Of a stretch of 64,000 bases of DNA, positions 39,218 through 48,726 are shown in pieces (within the stretch, counting starts at the first letter, position 1; every line of letters starts with the position of its first letter). A program made the translations under genes and the position numbers. The notes below the pieces were generated by a model. The model had not been told where the DNA came from. It did not search any database and worked only from the letters and a program-made list of their open reading frames with translations. The DNA comes from Rhodobacteraceae bacterium HLUCCA08 (lineage in GTDB: Bacteria > Pseudomonadota > Alphaproteobacteria > Rhodobacterales > Rhodobacteraceae), in contig LJSF01000001.1 in assembly GCA_001314655.1 (NCBI GenBank), forward strand, positions 124,001 to 188,000, read 5' to 3'.

Positions 39218-39744
39218 ACGCCGTCAGGATCTGGATCATCGCCATGCTTGTCACCGCTCTCGCCGCCGGGATCGGCCTGTATTACACCCAGGTCTATGCC
39301 TTCTATGACGAGGTCGACGGACAGGAGTTTGGAAATGTGCAACTGGTCAGCCTGCATTCCGGCGCGCCCGAGCCGATCCTGTTCGAAAACTTCAAGGCGA
39401 TCGACAGCAATTCCAGCCCGATCCGGTTCCGTGCCTGTTTCGACACGCCGCTGAGCCAGGCCATGCTGACCGAAACCTACGAGATCTACGACACCGCCGT
39501 GCCGCTGAACGGGCCGCGCTGGTTCGATTGCTACGATGCCCGCGCGGTCGGCGAGGCGCTGGAACAGGGCGCGGCGATCGCCTTTCTGGGCGAGGCCAAC
39601 ATCATCTACGGGGTCGACCGGGTGGTCGCCGTGATGCCCGACGGGCGCGGCTATATCTGGCACCAGCTGAACCGCTGCGGCGAGGTCGTCTATGACGGCG
39701 AACCGGCGCCCGAGGATTGCCCCGAACCGCCGGAGGGCTATTGA
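39214..39744 (+). CDS. DUF6446-type membrane-anchored protein
   Basis: 176 aa. N-terminal membrane anchor ([23 protein letters not shown]) and a periplasmic domain with four Cys residues (FRACFD, WFDCYD, LNRCGE, EDCPEP), probably disulfide-bonded. The gene overlaps glyQ by 4 bp and glyS by 1 bp, so the three are one translation-coupled unit. I recall this family as conserved at this place in Rhodobacterales; its job is unknown, and the link to GlyRS may be positional only. Confidence 0.75.
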   Translation: MNAVRIWIIAMLVTALAAGIGLYYTQVYAFYDEVDGQEFGNVQLVSLHSGAPEPILFENFKAIDSNSSPIRFRACFDTPLSQAMLTETYEIYDTAVPLNGPRWFDCYDARAVGEALEQGAAIAFLGEANIIYGVDRVVAVMPDGRGYIWHQLNRCGEVVYDGEPAPEDCPEPPEGY

Positions 39745-41828
39745 TGCCGGACCTGCTGATCGAATTGTTTTCCGAGGAAATTCCGGCGCGGATGCAGGCC
39801 CGCGCCGCCGCCGATTTCAAGCGGCTGATGACCGACGGGCTGGTCGAGGCCGGGTTGACCTATGCCGATGCCGGGGTCTTTTCGACCCCGCGGCGGCTGG
39901 CGCTGGTCGTCGGCGGGCTGTCGGGCGCAAGCCCGACCCTGCGGGAGGACCGCAAGGGCCCGCGCGTGGATGCGCCCGAGGCGGCGCTGGAGGGGTTCCT
40001 GCGGTCCACCGGGCTGAGCCGAGACCAGCTGGAGCGCCGCGCCGACAAGAAGGGCGAGGTCTGGTTCGCCAGCATCGAGCGGCCCGGCCGGCCGGCGGCG
40101 GACATCGTGGCGCAGGTGCTGGAGCATGTCATCCGCAGCTTCCCCTGGCCCAAATCCATGCGCTGGGGCGCGGGCAGCCTGCGCTGGGTGCGGCCGCTGC
40201 ATTCGATCCTGTGCATTCTGTATGACGAGACCGGCAGCGCCATCGTCCCGCTCGACATCGACGGGATCCGGGCCGGTGACACGACCCGCGGCCATCGTTT
40301 CATGGCGCCCGAGCCGTTCTCGGTGACAAGCTACGATGATTATGCCGCAAAGCTGGAAGCGGCGAAGGTGCTGCATTCGGCCGAACAGCGCGCCGCGCAG
40401 ATCCACCATGTGTCCTTGAACATGCTGTTTCCCCTCGGGCTGGAACTGGTCGAGGACAAGGGCCTGCTGGCCGAGGTCGCCGGGCTGGTGGAATGGCCCG
40501 TGGTGCTGATGGGCGAGATCGGCGCCGATTTCCTCGATCTGCCGCCCGAGGTGTTGCAGACCTCGATGCGCGAACACCAGAAGTTCTTTTCGGTGAAGAA
40601 CCCCGCGACCGGGCGGATCGAACGGTTCCTGACCGTCGCCAATATCGAGACCGCCGATCATGGCGCGACGATCCTGGCCGGCAACCAGAAGGTTCTGGCG
40701 GCGCGTCTGTCGGATGCGAAATTCTTCTGGGAGAACGATCTGCGCACCATCCGCGAAAAGGGGCTCGAAGGCATGGCCGCCGGGCTCTCGGACGTCACCT
40801 TCCACAACAAGCTGGGCAGCCAGGCCGACCGCATCAAGCGCATCGAGGCACTGGCCCGCGAGATCGCCCCCCTGGTCGGCGCCAAGCCCGATCTGGCCGC
40901 CGAGGCCGCGCGCGTCGCCAAGGCTGACCTGCAATCCGAAATGGTCGGCGAATTCCCGGAATTGCAGGGGCTGATGGGGCGGTATTACGCGCAGGCCGCA
41001 GGCCATGACGATGGCGTGCCCGAGGCTTGCGAGGAACATTACCAGCCCCTCGGCCCGGGCGATGCGGTGCCGGCCGCGCCGGTCTCCGTCGCCGTGGCGC
41101 TCGCCGACAAGATCGACACGCTCACCGGCTTCTGGGCGATCGACGAAAAGCCCACCGGGTCCAAGGACCCCTACGCCCTGCGCCGTGCGGCGCTGGGGGT
41201 GATCCGGCTGGTGCTGGTCAATGACCTGCGCCTGAAGATCATCGACGTTGTGAAACTGGCCAATGAAATTTCGGGACCTCGCGGCGCTTCCTTTGCCGAC
41301 GCCAACGACCTCCTGTCTTTCCTCCACGACCGGCTCAAGGTCCATCTGCGCGACGAAGGCATCCGCCATGACGTGATCGACGCCGCCCTGGCGATGCCCG
41401 GATCGGATGACCTGGTGTTGCTGGTCAAACGGGCCGAGGCGCTGGCGGCGTTTCTCAAGACCGACGATGGCGAAAACCTGATCCAGGGCTACAAGCGTGC
41501 CAACAACATCCTGAGCCAGGCCGAGGAAAAGGACGGGGTCGAATATTCCTATGGCGCGGATGTGAAATTCGCCGACACGCCCGAGGAACGCGCGCTGTTT
41601 TCCGCGCTCGACGCCGCCGAAGCGACGATCGGCCCGGCGATGCAAGCCGAGGATTTCGCCGACGCCATGTCCGCCATGGCTGCGTTGCGCGCGCCGATCG
41701 ACGCCTTTTTCGAGGCGGTCCAGATCAATGCCGACAACGCGGTGCTGCGGCGCAACCGGTTGAACCTGCTGTCGCGGATCCGCGCGATCTGCCTGTCGGT
41801 CGCTGACTTGTCGCGGCTTGAAGGTTAA
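39744..41828 (+). CDS. glyS: Glycine--tRNA ligase beta subunit
   Basis: 694 aa tRNA-binding partner of Gly[19 protein letters not shown] and a GLVEWPVVLMGEIG segment are typical; an HD-like region and C-terminal DALR-type anticodon-binding domain follow. The start overlaps the previous TGA (TGATG). Confidence 0.97.
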   Translation: MPDLLIELFSEEIPARMQARAAADFKRLMTDGLVEAGLTYADAGVFSTPRRLALVVGGLSGASPTLREDRKGPRVDAPEAALEGFLRSTGLSRDQLERRADKKGEVWFASIERPGRPAADIVAQVLEHVIRSFPWPKSMRWGAGSLRWVRPLHSILCILYDETGSAIVPLDIDGIRAGDTTRGHRFMAPEPFSVTSYDDYAAKLEAAKVLHSAEQRAAQIHHVSLNMLFPLGLELVEDKGLLAEVAGLVEWPVVLMGEIGADFLDLPPEVLQTSMREHQKFFSVKNPATGRIERFLTVANIETADHGATILAGNQKVLAARLSDAKFFWENDLRTIREKGLEGMAAGLSDVTFHNKLGSQADRIKRIEALAREIAPLVGAKPDLAAEAARVAKADLQSEMVGEFPELQGLMGRYYAQAAGHDDGVPEACEEHYQPLGPGDAVPAAPVSVAVALADKIDTLTGFWAIDEKPTGSKDPYALRRAALGVIRLVLVNDLRLKIIDVVKLANEISGPRGASFADANDLLSFLHDRLKVHLRDEGIRHDVIDAALAMPGSDDLVLLVKRAEALAAFLKTDDGENLIQGYKRANNILSQAEEKDGVEYSYGADVKFADTPEERALFSALDAAEATIGPAMQAEDFADAMSAMAALRAPIDAFFEAVQINADNAVLRRNRLNLLSRIRAICLSVADLSRLEG

Positions 41829-41874
41829 TCTTTTCCAAAGGTTTCCCTTGCGGCGAATCGGGAAGAGAGGTCCT

Positions 41875-44469
41875 GTGACGCGAAACGAGGATGCTGCAGT
41901 GCAGAAAGTTGTGACGCTCAAGGAGGTCACGCGGATCACCGCGACCGCGCCGATGGATGTGTCGGTCCATGGCGGGCGCGCGAAATGCCTGCAGCGCCTG
42001 GTCCGCCTGGACATGCCGGTGCCGACCACCGTCGCGTTGTCGTTTTCCGCGGTGCACAAGCTGGCTGCCGGAGACCTGCCCGACATCCGGTCGATCCTGT
42101 CGCATTTCGACGAGGCCGCGCTGCTGTCGGTGCGCCCGTCCAGCGCCGATCCCGATTGGGGCGGGCCGGGCGCGGTGCTGAATCTGGGCATGAACGATAC
42201 CCGCCATGCGGCCTTGTGCGACACCCTGGGCGAGGGCGCGGCGACGCGGCTCTATCTCAAGTTCATCCAGGATTATGCGGTCGAGGTGGCGCGGCTGGAC
42301 CCGGATGCCTTTCCGATGCCGGCGGTGCCGGATCGCGCCGCGCTGAACGCCGTGCTCGAGATCTACGAGACGGAAATGGAGGACGCCTTTCCGCAGGAGC
42401 TGGAGGTTCAGCTGACCGAGGTCCTGCGGTCCATGGCGCGGGCCTGGGAAGGGACCTCGGCCCGGCTGTTGCGCAGCGCGCGGGGCGCACCGGCGGATGC
42501 CGGGCTGGGCCTTGTGGTGCAGGAAATGGCGCTGGGTGTGGGGCCGGGCGAATGCGGCACCGGGGTGGTGCAATTCGTCGATGGCGATACCGGCAAGCGG
42601 CAGGTGACCGGGCGCTACCGGCGCCAGCACCAGGTCGGCGCGGACCGGTCCGACGACGAGGGCGCGCTGTTTCTGGCCAGGGACAAGCGCGGCCCGTCCC
42701 TGCAGGATTGCGCCCCCGATGCCTTTGCGGCGCTTCTGGATTACGGCGACCTGTCGCGACGGAAACTGCGCGCCGAAATGGAGATCAAGTTCGTGCTGAC
42801 CGACGGGCGGCTCAGCATCCTCGACGCGGTGCGGGTGCCGCGCTCGTCCCGCGGCGCGGTGCGGATCGCCGTCGATCTGGCCCGCGACGGCATCATCAGC
42901 CACGAAGAGGCGGTGATGCGGGTCGAACCCCAGGCGCTGAGCGAGCTGCTGCACCGCCAGGTCAGCCCGAAGGCGAATCGCGACGTTCTGGTGCGCGGCA
43001 TCGCCGCCAGCCCGGGGGCCGCCTCGGGCCGGCTGGTGCTGTCCGCGGCCGAGGCCCAGGCCAGTGCGGCGCGCGGCGAGCCCTGCATCCTTGTCCGGCG
43101 CGAAACCACGCCCGAGGATATTCGCGGCATGCATGCCGCCGAAGCGGTCGTGACCCTGCGCGGCGGCGTGACCAGCCATGCGGCGGTGATCGGGCGGGGC
43201 CTTGGTCTGCCCTGCGTGGTCGGCGCCTCCGACCTGCTGATCGACACCAGGGCGCGCCGCATCACCACCCCCGATGGCCGCACCATCGCCGAGGGCGAGG
43301 TGATCACCGTCGACGGCGGCGCGGGCGAGGTGCTGGCGGGCAAGCCGGCGATGCTCGAGGCGCGGCTGGACGACGCCTTCCGGACGCTGCTGGACTGGGC
43401 CGACGACTTTCGCGACATCGGCATCCGCGCCAATGCCGACACGCCCGCCGATGCCAAGACCGCGCGCAATTTCGCCGCCCAGGGCATCGGGCTGTGCCGG
43501 ACCGAGCACATGTTCTTCGAAACCGACCGTGTCGACCTGATGCGCGAGATGATCTTTTCCCAGACGCCCGAGGGGCGCGCGGCGGTGCTGGAGCGCCTGC
43601 TGCCGCTGCAGCGCGCCGATTTCACCGAGCTGTTCCAGATCATGCAGGGCCAGCCGGTCTGCATCCGGCTGTTCGATCCGCCGCTGCACGAATTCCTGCC
43701 CTCGGACCGGGCCGGCATGCGCGACCTGGCCGAGGTGCTGGACCTGCCGCTGTCGGATGTGACCGCGCAGGTCGAAACGCTGCAGGAATACAACCCGATG
43801 CTGGGGATGCGCGGCGTGCGGCTGGGGATCACCGTGCCGGAAATCTACGACATGCAGGCAAGGGCGATCTTCGAGGCGACGCTGAAGGCGTCGAAAAAGG
43901 GCGAACCGGTGGTGCCCGAGATCATGATCCCGCTGGTTTCGGCGATGCGCGAGGTCGAACTGGTCCAGGCCCGGATCGACGCGGTGGCGGCCGCTGTCCG
44001 CAATGAAACCGGGCGCGATTTCACCTATCGGCTGGGGGTCATGGTCGAAACCCCGCGGGCCTGTCTGCGGGCCGAGGATATCGCCCGCCATGCCGATTTC
44101 CTGTCCTTCGGCACCAATGACCTGACCCAGATGGCCTATGGGTTGTCGCGCGACGATGCGGGCCGGTTCATGTCGACCTATGTCCAGCAGAAGGTCTATG
44201 CCGAGGATCCGTTCCACACCCTCGATATCGAAGGGGTCGGAGAACTGCTGTCGATCGGCGCCGCACGCGGCCGACGCAGCCGTCCGGGCGTGACCCTGTC
44301 GATCTGCGGCGAACATGGCGGCTCGCGCGCGGCGATCGCGTTCTGCCGGGCGCAGGGGTTCGACTATGTGTCCTGTTCGCCCTTCCGGGTGCCCGTGGCG
44401 CGGCTGTCGGCGGCACAACTGGCGCTGGAGGAAACACGGCCGAACCTCAGAAAACTTGCATTCAGGTGA
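41875..44469 (+). CDS. Pyruvate phosphate dikinase-like PEP-utilising protein with divergent ATP-grasp half
   Basis: 864 aa, PPDK length and order. The phosphohistidine domain (GGVTSHAAVIGRGLGLPCVVG, about 435-455) and PEP-binding barrel (LSFGTNDLTQMAYGLSRDD and the catalytic Cys in ICGEHGG) are intact. The N-terminal ATP-grasp region is weakly conserved: the glycine-lysine loop is GGRAKCLQRL, the usual QGEDVVAGIRTP block is replaced, and the QTR-GKR motif reads DAVRVPRSSRG. Start: GTG at 41875 with GAGAGG 4 nt upstream. It could be a true PPDK with a diverged domain or a paralogue with a new donor. Confidence 0.75.
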   Translation: MTRNEDAAVQKVVTLKEVTRITATAPMDVSVHGGRAKCLQRLVRLDMPVPTTVALSFSAVHKLAAGDLPDIRSILSHFDEAALLSVRPSSADPDWGGPGAVLNLGMNDTRHAALCDTLGEGAATRLYLKFIQDYAVEVARLDPDAFPMPAVPDRAALNAVLEIYETEMEDAFPQELEVQLTEVLRSMARAWEGTSARLLRSARGAPADAGLGLVVQEMALGVGPGECGTGVVQFVDGDTGKRQVTGRYRRQHQVGADRSDDEGALFLARDKRGPSLQDCAPDAFAALLDYGDLSRRKLRAEMEIKFVLTDGRLSILDAVRVPRSSRGAVRIAVDLARDGIISHEEAVMRVEPQALSELLHRQVSPKANRDVLVRGIAASPGAASGRLVLSAAEAQASAARGEPCILVRRETTPEDIRGMHAAEAVVTLRGGVTSHAAVIGRGLGLPCVVGASDLLIDTRARRITTPDGRTIAEGEVITVDGGAGEVLAGKPAMLEARLDDAFRTLLDWADDFRDIGIRANADTPADAKTARNFAAQGIGLCRTEHMFFETDRVDLMREMIFSQTPEGRAAVLERLLPLQRADFTELFQIMQGQPVCIRLFDPPLHEFLPSDRAGMRDLAEVLDLPLSDVTAQVETLQEYNPMLGMRGVRLGITVPEIYDMQARAIFEATLKASKKGEPVVPEIMIPLVSAMREVELVQARIDAVAAAVRNETGRDFTYRLGVMVETPRACLRAEDIARHADFLSFGTNDLTQMAYGLSRDDAGRFMSTYVQQKVYAEDPFHTLDIEGVGELLSIGAARGRRSRPGVTLSICGEHGGSRAAIAFCRAQGFDYVSCSPFRVPVARLSAAQLALEETRPNLRKLAFR

Positions 44470-44625
44470 CAATGCCGGGTTCTGGCGGCGGATTATGTCC
44501 GATCCGGCAACAGTAATGGGCGAAGCCTTGCCGAAAGCCCGTCCGTTGCTGGACGGATGCGGGAAATTCGCCTAAACGCCAGACGCCTGCGCGGGGCTGG
44601 TGCCGCGTGACGCCTGGGGGTGGGG

Positions 44626-45288
44626 ATGATTGTCCGGATTCTGAGACGCGCGATGGGCGCGAGTGTCATGGTTTTGGCCGGGCTGGCGTCGACGGCCGCC
44701 TTGTCGGACACGTTGATGCAGGCCCGTCTGTCCGAATTGCTGGGGCAGGAAGCGCAATCGATCCGGATGGTTTCGGACAGCCGCCTGGCGGCCCTGACCG
44801 CGCCGCCGCCGCCTGATGCGCGTGATGTTCCGACCGCGCCGGCCAGCCTGTCCTACAACCGGTCGTTCCTGGCCGCGCTGCCGCCCGCAAACGGCGATGC
44901 GCAATGGGAATGCCTGGCCGAGGCCCTGTATTTCGAGGCGCGCGGCGAAAGCGTCCGGGGCATGTTCGCGGTGGGCGAGGTGATCCTGAACCGGGTCGAT
45001 TCCGCGCAGTTCCCGAACACGATCTGCGGCGTCGTGAACCAGGGCACCGGGCGGCTCTATGCCTGCCAGTTCACCTATACCTGCGACGGCCATCCCGAAC
45101 AGGTGCACGAGCCGCAATCCTGGCAGCGCGTCGGCAAGGTCGCGCGGCTGCTGATCGACGGCGCCCCGCGGGAGCTGACCGATGGCGCGACCCATTACCA
45201 TACCCGCGCGGTCAGCCCGCGCTGGGCCCGGACCTTTCCGCGCGTCGCCACGGTGGGATCGCATTATTTCTACCGCATGAACGGCTGA
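44626..45288 (+). CDS. SleB-type cell wall hydrolase (Hydrolase_2)
   Basis: 220 aa, signal peptide at the N-terminus (ILRRAMGASVMVLAGLASTAALS). The catalytic domain shows ECLAEALYFEARGESVRGM (catalytic Glu about residue 104), AVGEVILNRVDS and the terminal ATHYHTRAVSPRWA, as in spore-cortex-lytic-enzyme-like lytic transglycosylases that work on peptidoglycan in non-sporing bacteria too. ATG at 44626 preceded by GGGGGTGGGG. Alone, downstream of the PPDK-like gene. Confidence 0.9.
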   Translation: MIVRILRRAMGASVMVLAGLASTAALSDTLMQARLSELLGQEAQSIRMVSDSRLAALTAPPPPDARDVPTAPASLSYNRSFLAALPPANGDAQWECLAEALYFEARGESVRGMFAVGEVILNRVDSAQFPNTICGVVNQGTGRLYACQFTYTCDGHPEQVHEPQSWQRVGKVARLLIDGAPRELTDGATHYHTRAVSPRWARTFPRVATVGSHYFYRMNG

Positions 45289-45393
45289 TCCGCGTCGCTT
45301 TCGGCATCGCGGACTTCGCCGGCGGGCCGGTTGCGGCCCGGACCCCGGCCTAGTATCCCGCGCAGCACCGCCCGACGCGAAAGGCCGCCGCCC

Positions 45394-46317
45394 ATGTCCT
45401 CCGATACCCGTCTTGCCTTTGCCCATCCCGCCGAACGGGCCGAGGCGACCGCGCCCGACGGCAGCGCGCTGCATGACCGGATCAGCCTGCGCGACTATGT
45501 CACCGAGGCCGAGATCGGCGCCTTTCAGCTTGAACGCGGCCAGACCCAGCGGCTGCGGTTCAACCTGGTGGTCGAAGTGGCGCGCGACGCGGCCCCGGTC
45601 GAGGACGATGTCGACCGCATCCTGTCCTATGACCGGCTGACCGAGGCGATCGCCCATGAACTGGCCGCCGAGCGTCTGAACCTTCTGGAAACGCTGGCCG
45701 AACGCGTGGCCGAACGGATCCTGGCCGAACCGCGGGCCAAGCGGGTCTTCGTGCGGATCGAAAAGCTGGACCGGGGGCCTTTCGCGCTGGGGGTCGAGAT
45801 CGCCCGGGAACGCGGCGGGCGCGATGAGGCGCCGCAGGCGCACGAAGAGGCGCCCCATCCCCGGCTGGTCTACCTGTCCAACGCCGCCATCGACAGCGAC
45901 CGGCTGGGCGCCTGGATCGACGCGGCGGTGGCCGGCGCGGCGCCGGTGATCTTCTGCGTCGGCGCGCCCGATGCGCCGGCGCCCCGGGCCCAGGCCGCCA
46001 TGCCGCAACGCCGGATCGACCTGCTGGCGATCGAGCAGAACGCCTGGGTTCTGGCCGGGCGCGACCGGCGCTGCCTTGTCGTCGGCACCCGGACCGAGCT
46101 TGACTGGGCGATGAAGAACGGCGTCGCCTGCGTCTGGGCGCCCTGCAAGATCGTGCTGGACGCGGTCGACGGCCCCTCGGCCGACCCGCGCGACGCGCTG
46201 GCCCTTGTGGCCTGGTTCGCCGAACAGATGCAGGCGGCCGAACTGCTGGTGATCGGCGCCGCGCCGCCCGAGGCGCCGGTGCCGGTCCGTGCGGTCGGGC
46301 TGGAGGACGATCTGTGA
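45394..46317 (+). CDS. folB: Dihydroneopterin aldolase with C-terminal extension
   Basis: 307 aa; FolB proper is about 120 aa. Residues 22-145 hold the aldolase: HDRISLRDYVTEAEIGAFQLER, RLRFNLVVEV, and LNLLETLAERVAERIL with the conserved Glu. Residues 155-307 form a second domain (VYLSNAAIDSDRLGAWIDAA onward, ending LLVIGAAPPEAP) that I do not recognise. Makes 6-hydroxymethyl-dihydropterin for FolP. Its TGA overlaps the folP GTG. Confidence 0.85.
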   Translation: MSSDTRLAFAHPAERAEATAPDGSALHDRISLRDYVTEAEIGAFQLERGQTQRLRFNLVVEVARDAAPVEDDVDRILSYDRLTEAIAHELAAERLNLLETLAERVAERILAEPRAKRVFVRIEKLDRGPFALGVEIARERGGRDEAPQAHEEAPHPRLVYLSNAAIDSDRLGAWIDAAVAGAAPVIFCVGAPDAPAPRAQAAMPQRRIDLLAIEQNAWVLAGRDRRCLVVGTRTELDWAMKNGVACVWAPCKIVLDAVDGPSADPRDALALVAWFAEQMQAAELLVIGAAPPEAPVPVRAVGLEDDL

Positions 46318-47312
46318 GCCATTGGCGCCCGGTCGCCCGGACCGGTCGGGCCCGGCCGCGCGGGGCCGAGCGGCTGGCCGGTGGCTGGTGCTGGTTCGAC
46401 AGCGTCGAGCACCTGTCCCGAGGTGCCGCGCCCGAGATCGTCCCGCTGGCGGAGGTTCCGACCGCGGTGATGGACCGGCTGACCGCCCCGCGCGCCGATA
46501 TCGCCGGGCTGTCGATGGATGTCCCGCGGATCATGGCGATCCTGAACCTGACGCCGGACAGCTTTTCCGACGGCGGGCTCTTCGACCGGCAGGGCCCGTC
46601 CCGGGCCGCCGATCTCATCGCTGCCGGGGCCGATCTCCTGGATATCGGCGGCGAAAGTACCCGGCCCGGCGCCGCGGAGGTGCCGGTCGAGGCGGAAATC
46701 GCCCGCACCGCGCCGGTGATCGCCGCCGCCGCGGCGCTGGGCGTGCCGATGTCGATCGACACGCGCAAGGCGCCGGTGGCGCGGGCGGCGCTGGAGGCCG
46801 GGGCGGCGATGGTCAACGATGTCGCGGCCTTCCGCTTCGATCCGGACCTGGCCCGGGTCGTGGCCGAGGCCGGGGTGCCGGTCTGCCTGATGCATTCCAT
46901 CGGCACGCCCGAGACCATGCAGGACGAAGCGCGCTATGGCGATGTGCTGCTGGATGTCCATGACCACCTGGCCGAACGCATCGCCCTGGCCGAGGCCGCC
47001 GGCATCCCCCGGTCCCGGATCGTCGTCGATCCCGGCATCGGCTTCGGCAAGACCCTGCAACACAACGTAACCATCCTTGAGCGGTTGTCCCTTTTCCACG
47101 GGCTGGGCTGTCCGCTATTGTTGGGCGCATCGCGCAAGCGGTTCATCGGCACGATCGCACACGCCCCCGACGCGCGGGATCGGATGCCGGGATCGCTGGC
47201 CGTGGCGTTGCATGGCGCGGCGCAGGGTGTGCAGATCACCCGCGTCCATGATATGAGTGACACAAGGCAGGCATTGAACCTGTGGTGGGCCCTGAACGGG
47301 GCAGAGCGGTAA
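46314..47312 (+). CDS. folP: Dihydropteroate synthase
   Basis: TIM-barrel enzyme joining hydroxymethyl-dihydropterin pyrophosphate with p-aminobenzoate; target of sulfonamides. 332 aa. Motifs: [16 protein letters not shown] (about 74-89), [21 protein letters not shown] and [11 protein letters not shown], then [15 protein letters not shown] start at 46314 overlapping folB. About 60 residues precede the barrel, longer than the usual N-terminus. Confidence 0.96.
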   Translation: MSHWRPVARTGRARPRGAERLAGGWCWFDSVEHLSRGAAPEIVPLAEVPTAVMDRLTAPRADIAGLSMDVPRIMAILNLTPDSFSDGGLFDRQGPSRAADLIAAGADLLDIGGESTRPGAAEVPVEAEIARTAPVIAAAAALGVPMSIDTRKAPVARAALEAGAAMVNDVAAFRFDPDLARVVAEAGVPVCLMHSIGTPETMQDEARYGDVLLDVHDHLAERIALAEAAGIPRSRIVVDPGIGFGKTLQHNVTILERLSLFHGLGCPLLLGASRKRFIGTIAHAPDARDRMPGSLAVALHGAAQGVQITRVHDMSDTRQALNLWWALNGAER

Positions 47313-47323
47313 AGGGGCAGCAG

Positions 47324-48670
47324 ATGTCGCGCAAGTTCTTCGGCACGGACGGGGTCCGTGGCCTGGCCAATACCCATCCGATGACCGCCGAGATGGCGCT
47401 GCGCCTGGGCGCGGCGGCGGGGCGGTATTTCCGCAATGACGGCTCCAACGGGCACCGGGTGGTGATCGGCAAGGACACCCGACTGTCGGGCTATCTGTTC
47501 GAGAATGCGCTGACCGCCGGGCTGACCAGCACCGGGATGAACGTCTTCCTGCTGGGCCCGGTGCCGACGCCGGCGGTGGGGATGCTGACGCCCAGCCTGC
47601 GGGCCGATCTGGGCATCATGATCTCGGCCAGCCACAACCCGGCCCATGACAACGGGATCAAGTTCTTCGGCCCCGACGGGTTCAAGCTGTCCGATGCGGC
47701 CGAGGCCGAGATCGAGCGGCTGCTGGACGCGGGCGTGGAGCCGGTGCAGGCCGGCAATATCGGTCGGGCCAAGCGGATCGACGATGGCCGGTTCCGCTAT
47801 GGCGAGCGGGTGAAATCGACCCTTCCGGGGGGCATGCGCTTGACCGGGCTCAAGGTCGTCGTCGATTGCGCCAATGGGGCCGCCTATCGCGCCGCGCCCG
47901 ACATCCTGTGGGAACTGGGCGCCAATGTGATCCCGGTCGGGGTCAATCCGAACGGCTACAACATCAACGACGGCGTCGGCTCGACCGCGCCGCGCACCGC
48001 GGCCGAGACCGTGGTGGCCCATAACGCCGATGTCGGCCTGTGCCTGGACGGCGATGCGGACCGGGTCGTGGTGCTGGACCAGAACGGCAAGGCGGCCGAT
48101 GGCGACCAGGTGATGGCGCTGCTGGCCGGCCGCTGGGCCGAGACCGGCCGGCTGACCGGCGGGGCGCTGGTGGCGACGGTGATGTCGAACCTCGGCCTGG
48201 AACGGTTCCTGGCCGGGCGCGGGCTGGGCCTGGAACGGACCAAGGTCGGCGACCGCTACGTGGTCGAGCGGATGCGCGCCGGCGGGTTCAACCTGGGCGG
48301 CGAACAATCCGGCCATATCGTGATGAGCGATTACGCCACCACCGGGGACGGGCTGCTGGCCGGGATCCAGGTGCTGGCGGCGCTGGTCGAGACCGGCCGG
48401 CCGGCCTCCGAATTGCTGCACCAGTTCGACCCGGTGCCGCAGATGCTGAAGAATGTCGGTTTCACCGCCGGCACGGCGCCGCTGGAGGCCGAGGCGGTGA
48501 AACGCGCCAGCCGGGCGGCCGAGGCGCAGTTGAACGGCAAGGGCCGGCTGCTGCTGCGGCCGTCGGGCACCGAGCCGCTGATCCGGGTCATGGTCGAATG
48601 CGAGGACGAGGCGCTGCTGGCGCGGGTGGTCGACGACATGGTCGACACGATCGCGGCGGCCGGCGCCTGA
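47324..48670 (+). CDS. glmM: Phosphoglucosamine mutase
   Basis: Converts glucosamine 6-phosphate to the 1-phosphate for UDP-GlcNAc, peptidoglycan and LPS. 448 aa. Active-site phosphoserine in [18 protein letters not shown] (about residue 102), metal loop DGDADR, sugar-binding GGEQSGH, phosphate loop [19 protein letters not shown] upstream of the ATG at 47324. Last gene of folB-folP-glmM. Confidence 0.98.
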   Translation: MSRKFFGTDGVRGLANTHPMTAEMALRLGAAAGRYFRNDGSNGHRVVIGKDTRLSGYLFENALTAGLTSTGMNVFLLGPVPTPAVGMLTPSLRADLGIMISASHNPAHDNGIKFFGPDGFKLSDAAEAEIERLLDAGVEPVQAGNIGRAKRIDDGRFRYGERVKSTLPGGMRLTGLKVVVDCANGAAYRAAPDILWELGANVIPVGVNPNGYNINDGVGSTAPRTAAETVVAHNADVGLCLDGDADRVVVLDQNGKAADGDQVMALLAGRWAETGRLTGGALVATVMSNLGLERFLAGRGLGLERTKVGDRYVVERMRAGGFNLGGEQSGHIVMSDYATTGDGLLAGIQVLAALVETGRPASELLHQFDPVPQMLKNVGFTAGTAPLEAEAVKRASRAAEAQLNGKGRLLLRPSGTEPLIRVMVECEDEALLARVVDDMVDTIAAAGA

Positions 48671-48679
48671 AACGCCAAC

Positions 48680-48701
48680 GCCCCCGACCGGGGTCGGGGG
48701 C
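48680..48701 (+). terminator. Hairpin after glmM, probable weak terminator
   Basis: GCCCCCGAC-CGGG-GTCGGGGGC, perfect 9-bp stem, 9 nt after the glmM stop. There is no T-run, so termination may be inefficient. Confidence 0.45.
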
Positions 48702-48726
48702 GGGGCGTTGTGCGGGGTCGCGGTGC

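Noticed and set aside
41725..44472. A 915-codon minus-strand frame opposite the PPDK-like gene
   Set aside because: No motif, His/Arg/Asp/Gly-rich, antisense to a gene with clear PEP-enzyme motifs.
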